37,320 nt of DNA from Chlorokybus atmophyticus (lineage: Eukaryota > Streptophyta > Chlorokybophyceae > Chlorokybales > Chlorokybaceae). Positions 21,224-30,736 of this stretch are shown piece after piece. Under the pieces are notes generated by a model. That model was not told the origin of the DNA, did not search any database, and was given only the letters and a program-made list of their open reading frames with translations. A program made the position numbers and the translations under genes. The stretch spans positions 1 to 37,320 of the forward strand of contig RHPI01000863.1 in the NCBI GenBank assembly GCA_009103225.1, written 5' to 3'. Each line of letters begins with the position of its first letter. Position 1 is the stretch's first letter.

Positions 21224-23600
21224 GCTGCTGCTGTAAAGGCACCAACCAATCCACCAGCTGTTGACCAAGTGGCAGCCCTGATGGCGCGCGTGGCACAGCT
21301 GGAGGAGAACAAGGAGCAGGACTATCAAGCCTGCTATGCTGCTAGGTGGGCACTGATGGCACCAAAACGGGATAGGGACACTCCCACGCCGTCACGCGTA
21401 TAACCATCAAGACGTGCGCGCAGGGAAGCTGGCGCGTCGTCAACAGCGGCATCGTCGGACGCCACCTGTGGTGCTGCCTCGGCAGCCACAACCACTGCGG
21501 GGACGACGCCGTCGACGACACCGTCGGCGTCCACCCCGACCACGACAGCAGGTGCCAGCACTCTTGACACCACGCTGTCCCCGATGATGGAAAGCACCCA
21601 CGCCGCAACAACCATGGTCGTTGGGTTCGTGGGTGGTGAATCCACCACTCCTGCCTCCATTGACGCGACCACATCGGTCACAGCTGCTGCCACCCTCACA
21701 GCCGCCACCTCAGTAACAACGACTGCTGCCGGTGCCACCATCGCCTCCAGTAGTGCTGCTACACCCGCTGCACCATCTCCTTAGATCCGAACGGCACCGC
21801 CACCAGCACTTGACGTCACACAGCAAGTGCCACGCGGACCACAAGCAGAACGCGCCTGGGCGTCGATTATACGCCACGTGGAGCCCACCACCATTGCGTA
21901 CGGACCAGGGGGGCAACGCACCACGCGCGTGGCACGCGATGATCGCATCTTGCCCCTACCACCTCCAGAGTACCACACGCTGCCGGAACCCACACAACAG
22001 CAGCTGGAGGATGAAATCCTCGCCGGCACTGCACCAGAGATAAGGGATCGTCTGTTCGGGGTCACCTATCGGCGACCTGCAGTATTAGAGCTGGCCATTC
22101 AGTTTTTGGCATTACACGCACGATTGCAGGGCGCACCCAGTCCAACGCACCAACCCATGCCCGCTCAACAGATCGACTTCGAGCCCTCACCACTGGACCC
22201 ACTCGAACTCCAGCGCCACAAAATACAACACCTCGTGGTCACCATGTCGGACATCGCGCTGGGCACTGATCCCGCTCTCCGGGGGTTCACTCCAGGCAGC
22301 CGTTAAGAGCGGTTCTCTGCCCTCGAACAGGCACGTCGTTATCAGGTGGACCAAGCTGCCCAAGTGGACGCGCACCGACAGGCGTACGAAGCAGCACACG
22401 CCGTTATCGTACCAACTGTAGCTCCGGCAAATGTTGCCAGCGCCTCCACGGCGCTAACCACAAGGTACTCCACGGCAGTCGCCATCGAACAGCCAAGACA
22501 AGCAACTGCTGCAGACCAAGCGAGGGCGCTGACGCAACAATTGAGGGGGGTGATCGCCCCGTTGCTGCCTTCTTTGGTCGAAGACATACCTGAGGATCAA
22601 CGCGATGCAGGGCAAGGGTACCTCATCCCGCAAGGGGACACCACACAATGAGGAGGAGCTGGTATGGTGGGGGAGCAACAACTCCGTACCGCACTCATCC
22701 GGCAAGCAGTCATGTTGCACAGGCCTGAGGGCAACACATTAAGACAGATGATGGGGATGCGAGAGGGCAGCGCCGCTCGAGCCCATCTCGTGACATGGCT
22801 CGTTGCCAATCACCCTGCTGTCCCCCTGTTTGCCTTTGGCAACCGAGCATCATGGTTGGGGGCATTCGTTTGTTCGCTGCGACAAGCATACGACGAGGCT
22901 GCCACCACAGCCCCGGACTCGCTGGAGGGAGTGCAAGAGGCAATGCTGCGGCTGCCAGGGGTGGAAGCCGCACGATAACGGCGGCGCATCGCCATTGCTC
23001 ATAAGCTACACGCACAGCAGACTGACCTCCCACGCACCCTACGCGCGCGCGCCATGACCGTGCTCGATGTGGGAGTGGTACAAGGAAGGTGGGATGCCTA
23101 CATGGCAGGGATCTTGCGAGTCCCCACCATCACTTACGACATGCGGCGACAGCTGCTACGCGCCGTATACCTGCAGCCCATGCCTCAATATTATCATTGG
23201 ACCGACACGGACACCGAGCCCACGGCCACGTGGGAAGGAACGTTGGTCAGAGAAGCGGCTCATGCTGTCCGATGGACGTACGCCGCGGAGCAAGCTGAAC
23301 GCGAGGCAGGCCCACAAGCACCTGATCCTCCGGGGTTTCCTCCACAGCTATTGGGTACACCTGCGGGCATGATTCCATCTTCGCAGAGGCAGCATCCACC
23401 TGCGCCGCCACCACAATCGGCGCCGAAACCTCCAGGACCGAGGCCCCCCGGTGTCTACCAACCACCACGACAAGGTCGGTTCGGCAGAGGGAGAGGGCAA
23501 GGAGGAGGTTCTCCGGACCCAGCAGGCAGAGGAGCTCTGGCTGCCATGCGCTCAGCACCCCCAGCTGAGAGAACTGAGGCAAAGGTGCAGACAGCTCGTA
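21224..23600 (+). pseudogene. Copy C central region: Thr/Ala-rich and helical, function unknown
   Basis: The frame used by the zinc knuckles and protease stays open throughout except for TAA 21401, TAG 21782, TAA 22304, TGA 22649 and TAA 22976. It reads MARVAQLEENKEQDYQ (short coiled coil), a long Ala/Thr/Ser-rich low-complexity tract (21440-21780), then ordinary protein. Examples are EYHTLPEPTQQQLEDEILAG, QQLRGVIAPLLPSLVEDIPE, HLVTWLVANHPAVPLFAFGN and MPQYYHWTDTDTEPTATWEG. A Pro/Gly/Arg-rich segment (about 23330-23530) precedes the protease. Parts recur in copy A (36301-37112). I recognise no known domain. It lies where some large retroelements carry extra Gag-like material. Confidence 0.6.
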
Positions 23601-24190
23601 TTAAGAGGCTGCACATCAACGCCAATGCTGCCATGGTGGCCAACCAAGGTAAGCACGTTACCATTAACGGCCTGGCACCCAAGCGAGTGATGTTGGACAC
23701 CGGAGCACAGCCTGTCATCATCGGGCGCTTCCTCGCGCGGTCCCTCGGCATAACCAGCTCCAACTTGGCGCCTTGCCCGTACGTGTTGGACACTGCCACA
23801 GGTAGCCGAGATAAGGCGATGGGAGTCACCAGGGAGGCCTTTTACATTCGGTTGACAGGGCTGGACCCCACCCACACAATCAAGATCGTCCAGCAATGTG
23901 TAGTCACCAATGCCGGCTCCTTCGACTTTCTGCTTGGGCAGGACTTCAACTTCCCTGTGGGCATGGGCCTCGACTGCTGGACAGAGCAGGCGTGGTTTCG
24001 GCCACATTGGGATGAGGATGACGGAGAGGTGCAGGGTTTTCTGCCTCTCGAGTTGGTCTCGCGCACGCGCGCCCAGCGCAAAGTGGCTGCCGTGGCCACA
24101 CGCAGCCACGCCCGCACACGAGAGGCTGCAATGGCCACATACGACGGCGCTCGGACGCAAGTCGCTGATGGTGCCACGGCCCCGTGTTGA
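23601..24190 (+). pseudogene. Copy C aspartic protease (retropepsin type)
   Basis: The active site RVMLDTGAQPVIIG has Asp-Thr-Gly at 23696-23704, followed by ARSLGI and, further on, FDFLLGQDFNFPVGMGLDCW, the usual (I)LGxDFL-like block near the end of retropepsin domains. It would cleave the Gag-Pol polyprotein. The frame is intact over the domain and ends in TGA at 24188. Reading continues in the same frame beyond that stop into the methyltransferase, implying one polyprotein originally. Confidence 0.75.
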
Positions 24191-25335
24191 ACCGTTGACT
24201 CCTCTCCCACCCTGTACAACAAGGAGCAAGAGGATGCTACCGTGGAAGTAGCATTGCAAGACCCAGCTGAACGGCGCTGGCGCGCACAGGTGAACGCACA
24301 CGTCTTGCTCAGCCATCCACTAATCACCACGCGCTTCCCCAACTACCGAAGCCACAACAAGGTGCAGGACCACCATATGGTGGCCACCGCAGTGGTGGAG
24401 TTCCACACCTTTCGCAGGCAACAGGGCATCACAGTGTTGGAGCCGTTTGGAGGCATTAGCAGCGGTCTTGCCGCGGTCCTCACCACGGGTGTGAAGGTTG
24501 TCATATACTATTACTGCGACCCAGCCCCACACGCGCAAACGGTCCTCAAGCACCACTTACGCCAACTGCACGAAAGGTATTCACATTAACTACCCCTCTC
24601 AGCGTTGCAAGGCAGCCACAAGATATCTGGCTGATCACTGAAGATCACCTACTGTCCCTCGGCAACGTCGACCTATTAATCGCTGGGTGGAAATGCCAAG
24701 GGCACTCCAGGGTAGGCAAGGGGCAAGGCCTCGAACACCCTCGCTCAGGGCTGTTTTGGGAGCTGATGAGAATCATCCACCTCCTTCAACACCACTAAAT
24801 CTTCAGACCCCTGGGGTACGTCATCGAAAATGTGCATTCAGAGGACGACAAGCGTCTGCACGTGGCCTCCAGCTACCGACATGTTTGCTCCAATATGGGG
24901 CACCCACTCAAGGTGAACGCTGCACGACATGGCTCGCGCGCACATCGTGTACGTGCCAAACGGACAAACCTGGCCGCCGTGGAGGAACTCATGACCGCGG
25001 AATACACGCGCAGCGCTCGGCCGCGCAACCTGCTGGTCAATGACATCCTGGACCCCGGCCGTAAAGCACAACCTGTCCTCCGTCATAACCACAACCACTT
25101 TTACCCGTGCAATCAGCCCGGTCAGCCCCGTCGCGCACTCCCCACATTGGTGTCCTACCCGGGCTCCTACGCATTCCGGAACGGTGGAGACGGGATGGTG
25201 TTTGATGCGACCACCAACAGGCTGGAGGAACCCAACGCACGCGAACGCGCCATGGGATTCTTCCCCAACAGCATCACGGGTTCATCGCTGACAGATTGTC
25301 AGCAATGCCAGCTGCTTGGCCGCGCCATGGACTAG
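24191..25335 (+). pseudogene. C5-cytosine DNA methyltransferase domain within the retrotransposon polyprotein
   Basis: C5-methyltransferase motifs occur in the canonical order. Motif I (S-adenosylmethionine binding) is VLEPFGGISSGLAAVLTTG at 24434-24490. Motif IV is GWKCQGHSR, with the candidate catalytic Cys at 24694-24696 and Lys in place of the usual Pro before it. GLEHPRSGLFWELMRII follows. Motif VI is IENV (ENV 24826-24834). The C-terminal block RERAMGFFP then LLGRAMD resembles motifs IX-X of DNMT3/DRM-type enzymes. It lies between protease and reverse transcriptase, with no stop between protease and motif I except TGA 24188. A one-base frameshift near 24618 and TAA 24796 break it; TAG 25333 separates it from the polymerase frame. 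Cytosine methyltransferases captured by retrotransposons have been reported in algae and dinoflagellates. Activity of this copy is unlikely. Confidence 0.85.
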
Positions 25336-25341
25336 AACAAC

Positions 25342-26820
25342 ATGGTATGGCTGCTGGAGCTGAGCTTCGCGTTGCAGGACCGCCACGTGTTCTTCGAAGA
25401 TCTCGAACACTTGGCTGGGGGGTGGGCTGATCGCGTAGCCGACACCAAGGCAGCTCACACAGCCCTCGAGGTGGTCCACATGGAGGAGCAAGCAGCAGTG
25501 ACAGTGGAGGACATTCCCGTGGTTGCCAATGCAACCTCCTGGGACCATGCCATTGGCCCGTTGGCCACAGAAGGCACTCGAGAGAAGCTGGAGGCTCTCC
25601 TCAACAAATGGAGGAGCCAATTCAGCTTCAATGTGAAGGAATTGGGTACATGTTCAGTGTACCAGATGGACATCGAGCTGGTGGACACTGAGCCGGTGTT
25701 CCGGCGGCAATACAGGCTCTCCAAGTTGGAAGAGGACCTGGTAAAACAGAGATGTAAGGCGCTGCTTGATGCAGGCCTTATCGAAGTGTCCACATCAGAC
25801 TTCGCAGCAGCAACCGTCATGCCACTGAAGAAGGATTCAGCAGGCAACTGGACAGAGCGACGCATGTGTGGCGACTATCGCCCCCTCAACAACAAGACCA
25901 AGCAAGACAGGTACCCCATGCCCACAGCAGAGGGTATCTTTGATGATGTGGGAGGCTGCACAAACTTCAGCATCCTGGACATGCGTCAAGGGTACAACCA
26001 AATCGCCATCAAGGACGAGGATAAGCACAAGACCTCCTTCTGGGGCAACCGACAGTTGTACCAATGGAAGGTGATGCCGTTCGGGCTGAATGCCCCCGCC
26101 AAGTTTCAACGCGTCATGGACAAGGCGTTGAAGGGGATGGACTGCGCGCGGTGTTACATCGATGACATCCTCATCTTCAGCCGCAGCAACGAGGAGCATC
26201 TTCAGCACATCGAAGCAGTGCTGGAACGACTCAAGGGAGTGGGGATGACCGTACACCCCGACAAGTGTACCTTCTTCACCCACAAGGTGCCGTACTTAGG
26301 GCACATCATTGTGCCCCATGGTGTGTATGTGCAGCAGGCAAAAGTAGAGGCTCTGGCAGCTATCCCCGCCCCGACAGACCTTACACGTCTGCGCGCTTTC
26401 TTGGGACTTGCCAACTACTATCGTCGGTTCGTGAAGGACTTCGCGAAGATCGCAAGGCCCCTCAACGAGCTACTGAAGAAGGAGGTGGAGTTCGCATGGA
26501 AGGAGCCGCAACAGCAGGCCTTCGAGGAGCTGAAGAGCAGGCTCACCACCGCTCCCATCCTTCAACGTCCGGACTACGCCAAGCTTTTCACCCTTCACAC
26601 CGACTGGAGCAAGCTGGGGATGGGAGTGGTGCTGGTGCAGCACGATGAGAACAAGAAGGAGCGGGTGGTGTCATACGCCAGCTGAAGCAATAACAGCGCC
26701 GAGGCCAACTACAGCAGCTACGAAGGGGAGTGCCTCGCTGCAGTGTGGGCCATCTCCTTCTTCTGACCTTTTCTCTTTGGTCGGCAGTTCCAACCGATCA
26801 TCACCCCTCAAGTGGCTAAT
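25342..26820 (+). pseudogene. Copy C reverse transcriptase and RNase H
   Basis: The frame is the same as the end of the methyltransferase. The lead-in GTCSVYQMDIELVDTEPVF precedes RT motifs: EEDLVKQRCKALLDAGLIE, RRMCGDYRPLNNKT, FSILDMRQGYNQIAI, VMPFGLNAPAKFQRVMDKAL, the catalytic YIDD at 26155-26166, and FLGLANYYRRFVKDFAKIA. RNase H follows with FTLHTDWSKLGMGVVLVQHD and AEANYSSYEGECLAAVWA. TGA at 26683 (after SYAS) and at 26764 (after SFF) both stand where the family has Arg. A frameshift near 26790-26805 moves the remaining RNase H (WLMTNQHLTGKLARWALLLQ) into another frame. The RT core itself (25342-26682) is uninterrupted. Confidence 0.9.
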
Positions 26821-27200
26821 GACCAACCAACATCTGACAGGGAAACTTGCTCGATGGGCCCTGCTGTTGCAGGAATACGACTTCGAGATCGACCACCGCG
26901 CTGGCCTCACCAACCAAGACGCCGATGGCCTCAGTCGCAACCCTCCCCTAGGCACCAACGACGCAACTGGAGCTCGGCATGAGCTCGTCCCTGCAGCAAC
27001 AACCCCCACCATGGCAACCATGTTTGCTGCTGCCGCGTTGCGCTCAAGGCGCAAGACCAACACCACGGCCTCAGCAATGGCAGAGGAAATTCCTGCTCTT
27101 GATCCTACCGGCCCTGCGGCAACCACACCTTTGAGAGACGCCCACGCAGCCGACATTAACGTCGATAACACAGAGTTGGCGCCCACTGACACCAGGCAAG
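26821..27200 (+). pseudogene. Copy C RNase H end and variable linker
   Basis: EYDFEIDHRAGLTNQDADGL is the conserved end of gypsy RNase H. After it comes a linker rich in Ala and Thr (ATTPTMATMFAAAALRSRR). This linker is the part found as an isolated remnant at 8678-8800. Confidence 0.75.
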
Positions 27201-28500
27201 ACATATGGCAGGACAAGCCATCATTCTCCTTTCTTCAAATTGGTCAGCTTCCCTCCGGCATGAGCGCCCGAGAGAAGGACCGAGTCAACCAATGCACCTG
27301 TCACTATCGATAGGCAGGTGACAAGTTGTATCGCCGCTTCCACGACGAAGACAAGGAAGTGCCGACACCGGTCACGCGCGAGGGCATCATCACTGCCCTC
27401 CACACGGAGCTTGGGCACTTCGGTGTCAAGCATACCGGCAGCCTAGTTAGGGCGCAATAATGGTGGTATGGGCTGTCCAAACAGGTGCAGGGGTTTGTCA
27501 GTCGCTGCCAGCAGTGTGACATGGTATGTGCCAGCCTCAACACGCGTAGCGCCACCTTGCACCCACTCCCCATCTCCGGTCTCTTTTACCGATGGGGGCT
27601 CGATATCTTGGGGGACTTGGCACCCTCAGCGCGTGCCAACCGATACATCCTGGTCATAATCGAGCAGTTCTCCAAATGGGTGGAGCTGGTACCGTTACCC
27701 AACAAGAGCAGCAGGGGGGTGTCTCAAACCTTCCTCTCTCTCACGTTCTCAGCCGATTTGGCAGCTGTGCCAAGGTCATCACTGACCAAGGTACTGAGTT
27801 CAGAGGGGAATTCGACACCCTCTTGGACAAATGTTACATCGACCACCGCCGTACCTCGCGTGATCACCCTCAAGCCGACGGTCTCGCCGAGCGTACAGTG
27901 CAGACCATCAAGAAGGCACTCCGCAAGTACGTGCTGGAGTACGAGAAGAACACTTGGGATGACCACCTCCTGTGGGTGGCCCTCGGATATCGATTGTCAA
28001 AGCAGGCGGCTTTGCGGGAGTACAGCCCGTACTACCTGCTGTTCGGGCGACCACCATTGCTCCCCTTCCGTGCGCAGCAGGAGGTGGATCGCGTCGTGAA
28101 CAACCTCGACGACCCTGACTGGATGCACCACGACATCACCATGCGCGCCGCGCTTTTCGAGCGCACCATCCCCATGGCCTTCAACAACCTGCGCATCGCG
28201 CAGCATCGCGACACGCTGCGCTACGAGCGCGTATGCAGCGGCTTCTACAAGGAGCGCCAACGGCGGTTCCAAGCGGGGGACTTTGCCTATCGCATGGCAG
28301 CCACCAAAGACACGCTTGACACCTCCGTAGGCCGCACCGTCTACAAGGTACTCAAAGTGTACCCCACAGGGGTGCTGGACCTCCTTGGTCAAAACGGAGA
28401 GAGGTTGAAGGACAACATGGTGAACTGTGCGCCATGTCACCTTCCTTACGTAGCCGGCTTCGGGCGTATCCAGCACCCTCGTCCCGCGCGCAGCACACGC
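27201..28500 (+). pseudogene. Copy C DDE integrase
   Basis: The zinc-binding HHCC region reads LHTELGHFGVKHTG and later FVSRCQQCDM. Catalytic residues are Asp in WGLDILG (27602-27604), Asp in VITDQGTEF (27784-27786) and Glu in GLAERTVQTI (27889-27891). The last two are separated by 34 residues against the usual 35. Downstream, YSPYYLLFGRPPLLPF and the RFQAGDFAYR/VYKVLKVYPTGVLDLL block match the C-terminal domain of gypsy integrases. Breaks are TAG 27311, TAA 27458 and a frameshift at the G6 run near 27713. Presence of a DDE integrase is at odds with the split-direct-repeat ends. Confidence 0.88.
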
Positions 28501-28665
28501 TGTGAACGCTGCGGCAGCGCCGGCGACGACGCACTCATGATGCTCTGCGATGGCTGCAACAAGGGCCTGCATTGCTACTGCCTGGAGCCACCTTTGGACG
28601 CGATACCTATGGAGGAGTATTGGTGCGACGATTGCCGTACCAACGGCCCTCCTCACTTGCGCTAG
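28501..28665 (+). pseudogene. PHD finger fused to the C-terminus of the copy C integrase
   Basis: The frame continues from the integrase without a stop. The Cys4-His-Cys3 pattern is complete: CERC, then LMMLCDGC, GLHCYC and EEYWCDDC (28501-28635), followed by a short tail and TAG at 28663-28665. PHD fingers read the histone H3 tail in many nuclear proteins. At the end of an integrase it occupies the place where chromoviruses carry a chromodomain, so a role in choosing chromatin targets is a reasonable inference. No coding damage is seen within this domain. Confidence 0.9.
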
Positions 28666-28700
28666 CAGCTGAGCTCTGGAGCTGGAACCTCCCCCAGAGC

Positions 28701-28710
28701 CCAGGGGGGG
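28701..28710 (+). other. Polypurine tract of copy C
   Basis: CCAGGGGGGG lies directly before TGGCTTGTTG, the start of B1. A polypurine tract primes plus-strand DNA and marks the start of the 3' LTR. Here it marks B1 as the start of U3, not A2. Confidence 0.6.
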
Positions 28711-28946
28711 TGGCTTGTTGACTTTGTGTGCTACAGCACAGCATGTACACCAGGGAGAACACCGACTCCACCTGCCCGTACTACCCAGCAGCAGCAGACC
28801 AGCTGCACAAAGCACTTGTCACCATGAGGGTTGGGGTCATCTTTTTGCTGCGCGTTACACAAGTGGCGCAGCAGCATGTCCAGCAAGCATGGCTGTCCAT
28901 GCAGCTGTCCGAGACAGCACTCCCCTCGACTCCCCTCGACCCGACA
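28710..28946 (+). repeat. B1 segment of the split direct repeat
   Basis: It is near-identical to 29540-29781 (B2), apart from a 5-6 base difference in a T-rich run and a few substitutions. It starts with the 14 bases shared with the end of A1/A2 and ends CCCGACA. Two bases, GC (28947-28948), separate it from A2. Confidence 0.88.
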
Positions 28947-28948
28947 GC

Positions 28949-29554
28949 TGTCATGCCTATCGCCCACGCATGCCAGTCGTCATCGGGCATGCCTACAGCG
29001 AGACCCTCGTCCGGCTTACAAGCATGGCAACCCGCGCGCGCCACTGTCCAGTAGCTAGGTCATGTCTCTAGAGTAGCTCATGACCATAGCCTACATAGGC
29101 ACCGCGCGTAGCTGTTCGGTTGTGAGTTCAGTTATAAGTTGGGTTCTATATCGAGTGGGGATTTCCTGTGGAAATAGCCTCAATATGACCGTTAGCTTAT
29201 GTTCTGGACAGTCATGAGTTGACTTGTATAAGTAGGCACAGTGTTCACCGGATCAGTTGGTGACACTGTAAGTGAGAAAGCTAAGAGCTTGTGAAGCGGC
29301 TTGAACTACGAAACACGCCGTCCCGGTTCCCCAGAATCCCCTCACCGTGTGAAAGCCTGTGCATGTTCTTGTGCACTGTGCTTGTCCTTGTTGTGAGCTT
29401 GGTGTACTTGGTCGCGGGGTGCTTGTTGGCATCAGTCAGGGCATAGCATCCACGTGTTGCGTGCTCATTCACCTCACTTAACAGTGTAATTTCTCTTCCA
29501 CGCATGCAAAGAACTGTGTAAACAGCGCTACCTATAGTAGTGGCTTGTTGACTT
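28949..29554 (+). repeat. A2 repeat of copy C
   Basis: It is co-linear with A1 over its whole length (TGTCATGCC to TTGACTT) with only scattered substitutions, suggesting a fairly recent insertion. It lies between B1 and B2. Confidence 0.9.
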
Positions 29555-29781
29555 TGTGTGCTACAGCACAGCATGTACACTAGGGAGAACACCGACTCCA
29601 CCTGCCCGTACTACCCAGCAACAGCAGACCAGCTGCACAAAGCACTTGTCACCATGAGGGTTGGGGTCATCTTTTGTTTTTGCTGCGCGTTACACAGGTG
29701 GCGCAGCAGCATGTCCAGCAAGCATGGCTGTCCATGCAGCTGTCTGAGACAGCATGACCCTCGACTCCCCTCGACCCGACA
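29540..29781 (+). repeat. B2 segment, 3' end of copy C
   Basis: This is the second copy of B, ending CCCGACA at 29781. It is followed by the AATT target duplication and the resumed chromovirus Gag frame. Confidence 0.88.
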
Positions 29782-29785
29782 AATT

Positions 29786-30700
29786 GCTCGAAGCGGCGCA
29801 CGCAAACGTCCGCATCAGCTGGCAACACATATCACGCACGACGCATCAACGCAATGGAGGAAGATGGCGTGGAGGAACAGGAAAATGACTTCCCCCAGTA
29901 GGTGAGGAGGCTACTGCTGGGGATGAGGGGGAGCCTCACGCACAAATAAAAACTGTGACATCGCAACCAAGGTAGAAAATAAAGGTGGCTATGAACACGC
30001 GCATCTTGGTAAGTTATGCGAGGAGGCAACAAATTACGTTGAGCTTCTAGCATGCACTTGCTATGACCGAGGACAATGGAGGAAGTGCAACCTTGTGGTT
30101 GATAGTGGAGTAAACAGCAACTTCGTGAGTGAGGAGGTTGCACGGCGCTACAGTTGGCTTTCAAAATTACGAGGAGGAGAAGTGAAACTCGCTGTTGGGG
30201 AACCACCCTGTGGAGGTACCGGTGCTGCGTTTTTTACCACGGAGTTGTGTGTTCATGTTCACATGGGGAAGAAGGAGAATATGCGTTTCTGCTGCATCAC
30301 CCTACGGAACGGGTTTCATGAAATTTTGAGACTACCGTGGCTGTGGCAACATAACCCATCTATCGATTGGAGGAAGCGTGTGCTTATTATAAAGGAAAAC
30401 GATGGAGAGTCCATTCAAGGTCTACGCGTGTGCTCCATCGAAGTGGAAGACCACTCTTGCAAGGAAAGCAAGAAGGGCTTTGTCATAGCTGCATCGGACG
30501 TCGCTAAGGCAAGTATGCGCACGTGTATTGAGCACCTGCAAGGGGATACAAGCACCAAAAAGGCACGGCACGCTCAATCGGGTATGAGCATTGCTTCAAT
30601 TTCCTATGTGCAATTGAGGAGGCTGCAATCCCCTCAAAAAGCAAAGGCTGCATGGTTGTGCGTTGTGCGTCTGAGCATTAAAGTCAGCACCGCTGAGTGA
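29786..30700 (+). pseudogene. Chromovirus Gag end and aspartic protease
   Basis: Reading resumes with the last knuckle Cys and a basic/acidic tail (YHARRINAMEEDGVEEQEND). The protease has NLVVDSGVNSNFVSEEVARR (Asp-Ser-Gly at about 30098-30106), then VKLAVGEPP and HEILRLPWLWQHNPSIDWRK, matching the gypsy G(L/M)PWLxxxNPxIDW motif. The frame is open from 30095 to 30700. Stops lie in the segment between the Gag tail and protease. Confidence 0.8.
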
Positions 30701-30736
30701 CTGCATTGAAACAGCCACAATGGCTAACCCCGAGGT

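Larger units (their letters stand above)
18716..29781 (+). mobile_element. Copy C: Ty3/gypsy-like element with DNA methyltransferase, PHD finger and split direct repeats
   Basis: The element begins TGTCATGCC and ends CCCGACA, so TGTC and GACA are inverted termini. AATT flanks it on both sides (18712-18715 and 29782-29785). The interrupted chromovirus zinc knuckle resumes in frame right after it, fixing both ends. Order inside: A1 repeat, leader, Gag with two zinc knuckles, low-complexity and helical region, protease, C5 methyltransferase, reverse transcriptase, RNase H, DDE integrase, PHD finger, polypurine tract, then B1, A2 and B2. About fifteen in-frame stops and four or so frameshifts mean this copy is not autonomous as sequenced. 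Confidence 0.9.

Noticed and set aside
20958-21328. Minus-strand Cys- or Val-rich open frames opposite the Asn/Gly tract
   Set aside because: They are antisense shadows of the AAC repeats in the Gag frame.
19530-28665. Stop-codon reassignment to explain all in-frame stops in copy C
   Set aside because: TAA, TAG and TGA all occur, frameshifts are also present, and the intact EXORDIUM-like gene ends normally in TGA. Decay is simpler.
18716-29781. Tyrosine-recombinase (DIRS/Ngaro) element suggested by the split repeats
   Set aside because: No recombinase is seen. The pol has a gypsy-type RT and a full Asp-Asp-Glu integrase with PHD finger, and a short target duplication is present.
28728-29905. 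Open frames such as MLQHSMYTREN in B1 and B2
   Set aside because: They lie in non-coding terminal repeats, are shifted by indels between B1 and B2, and resemble no protein.
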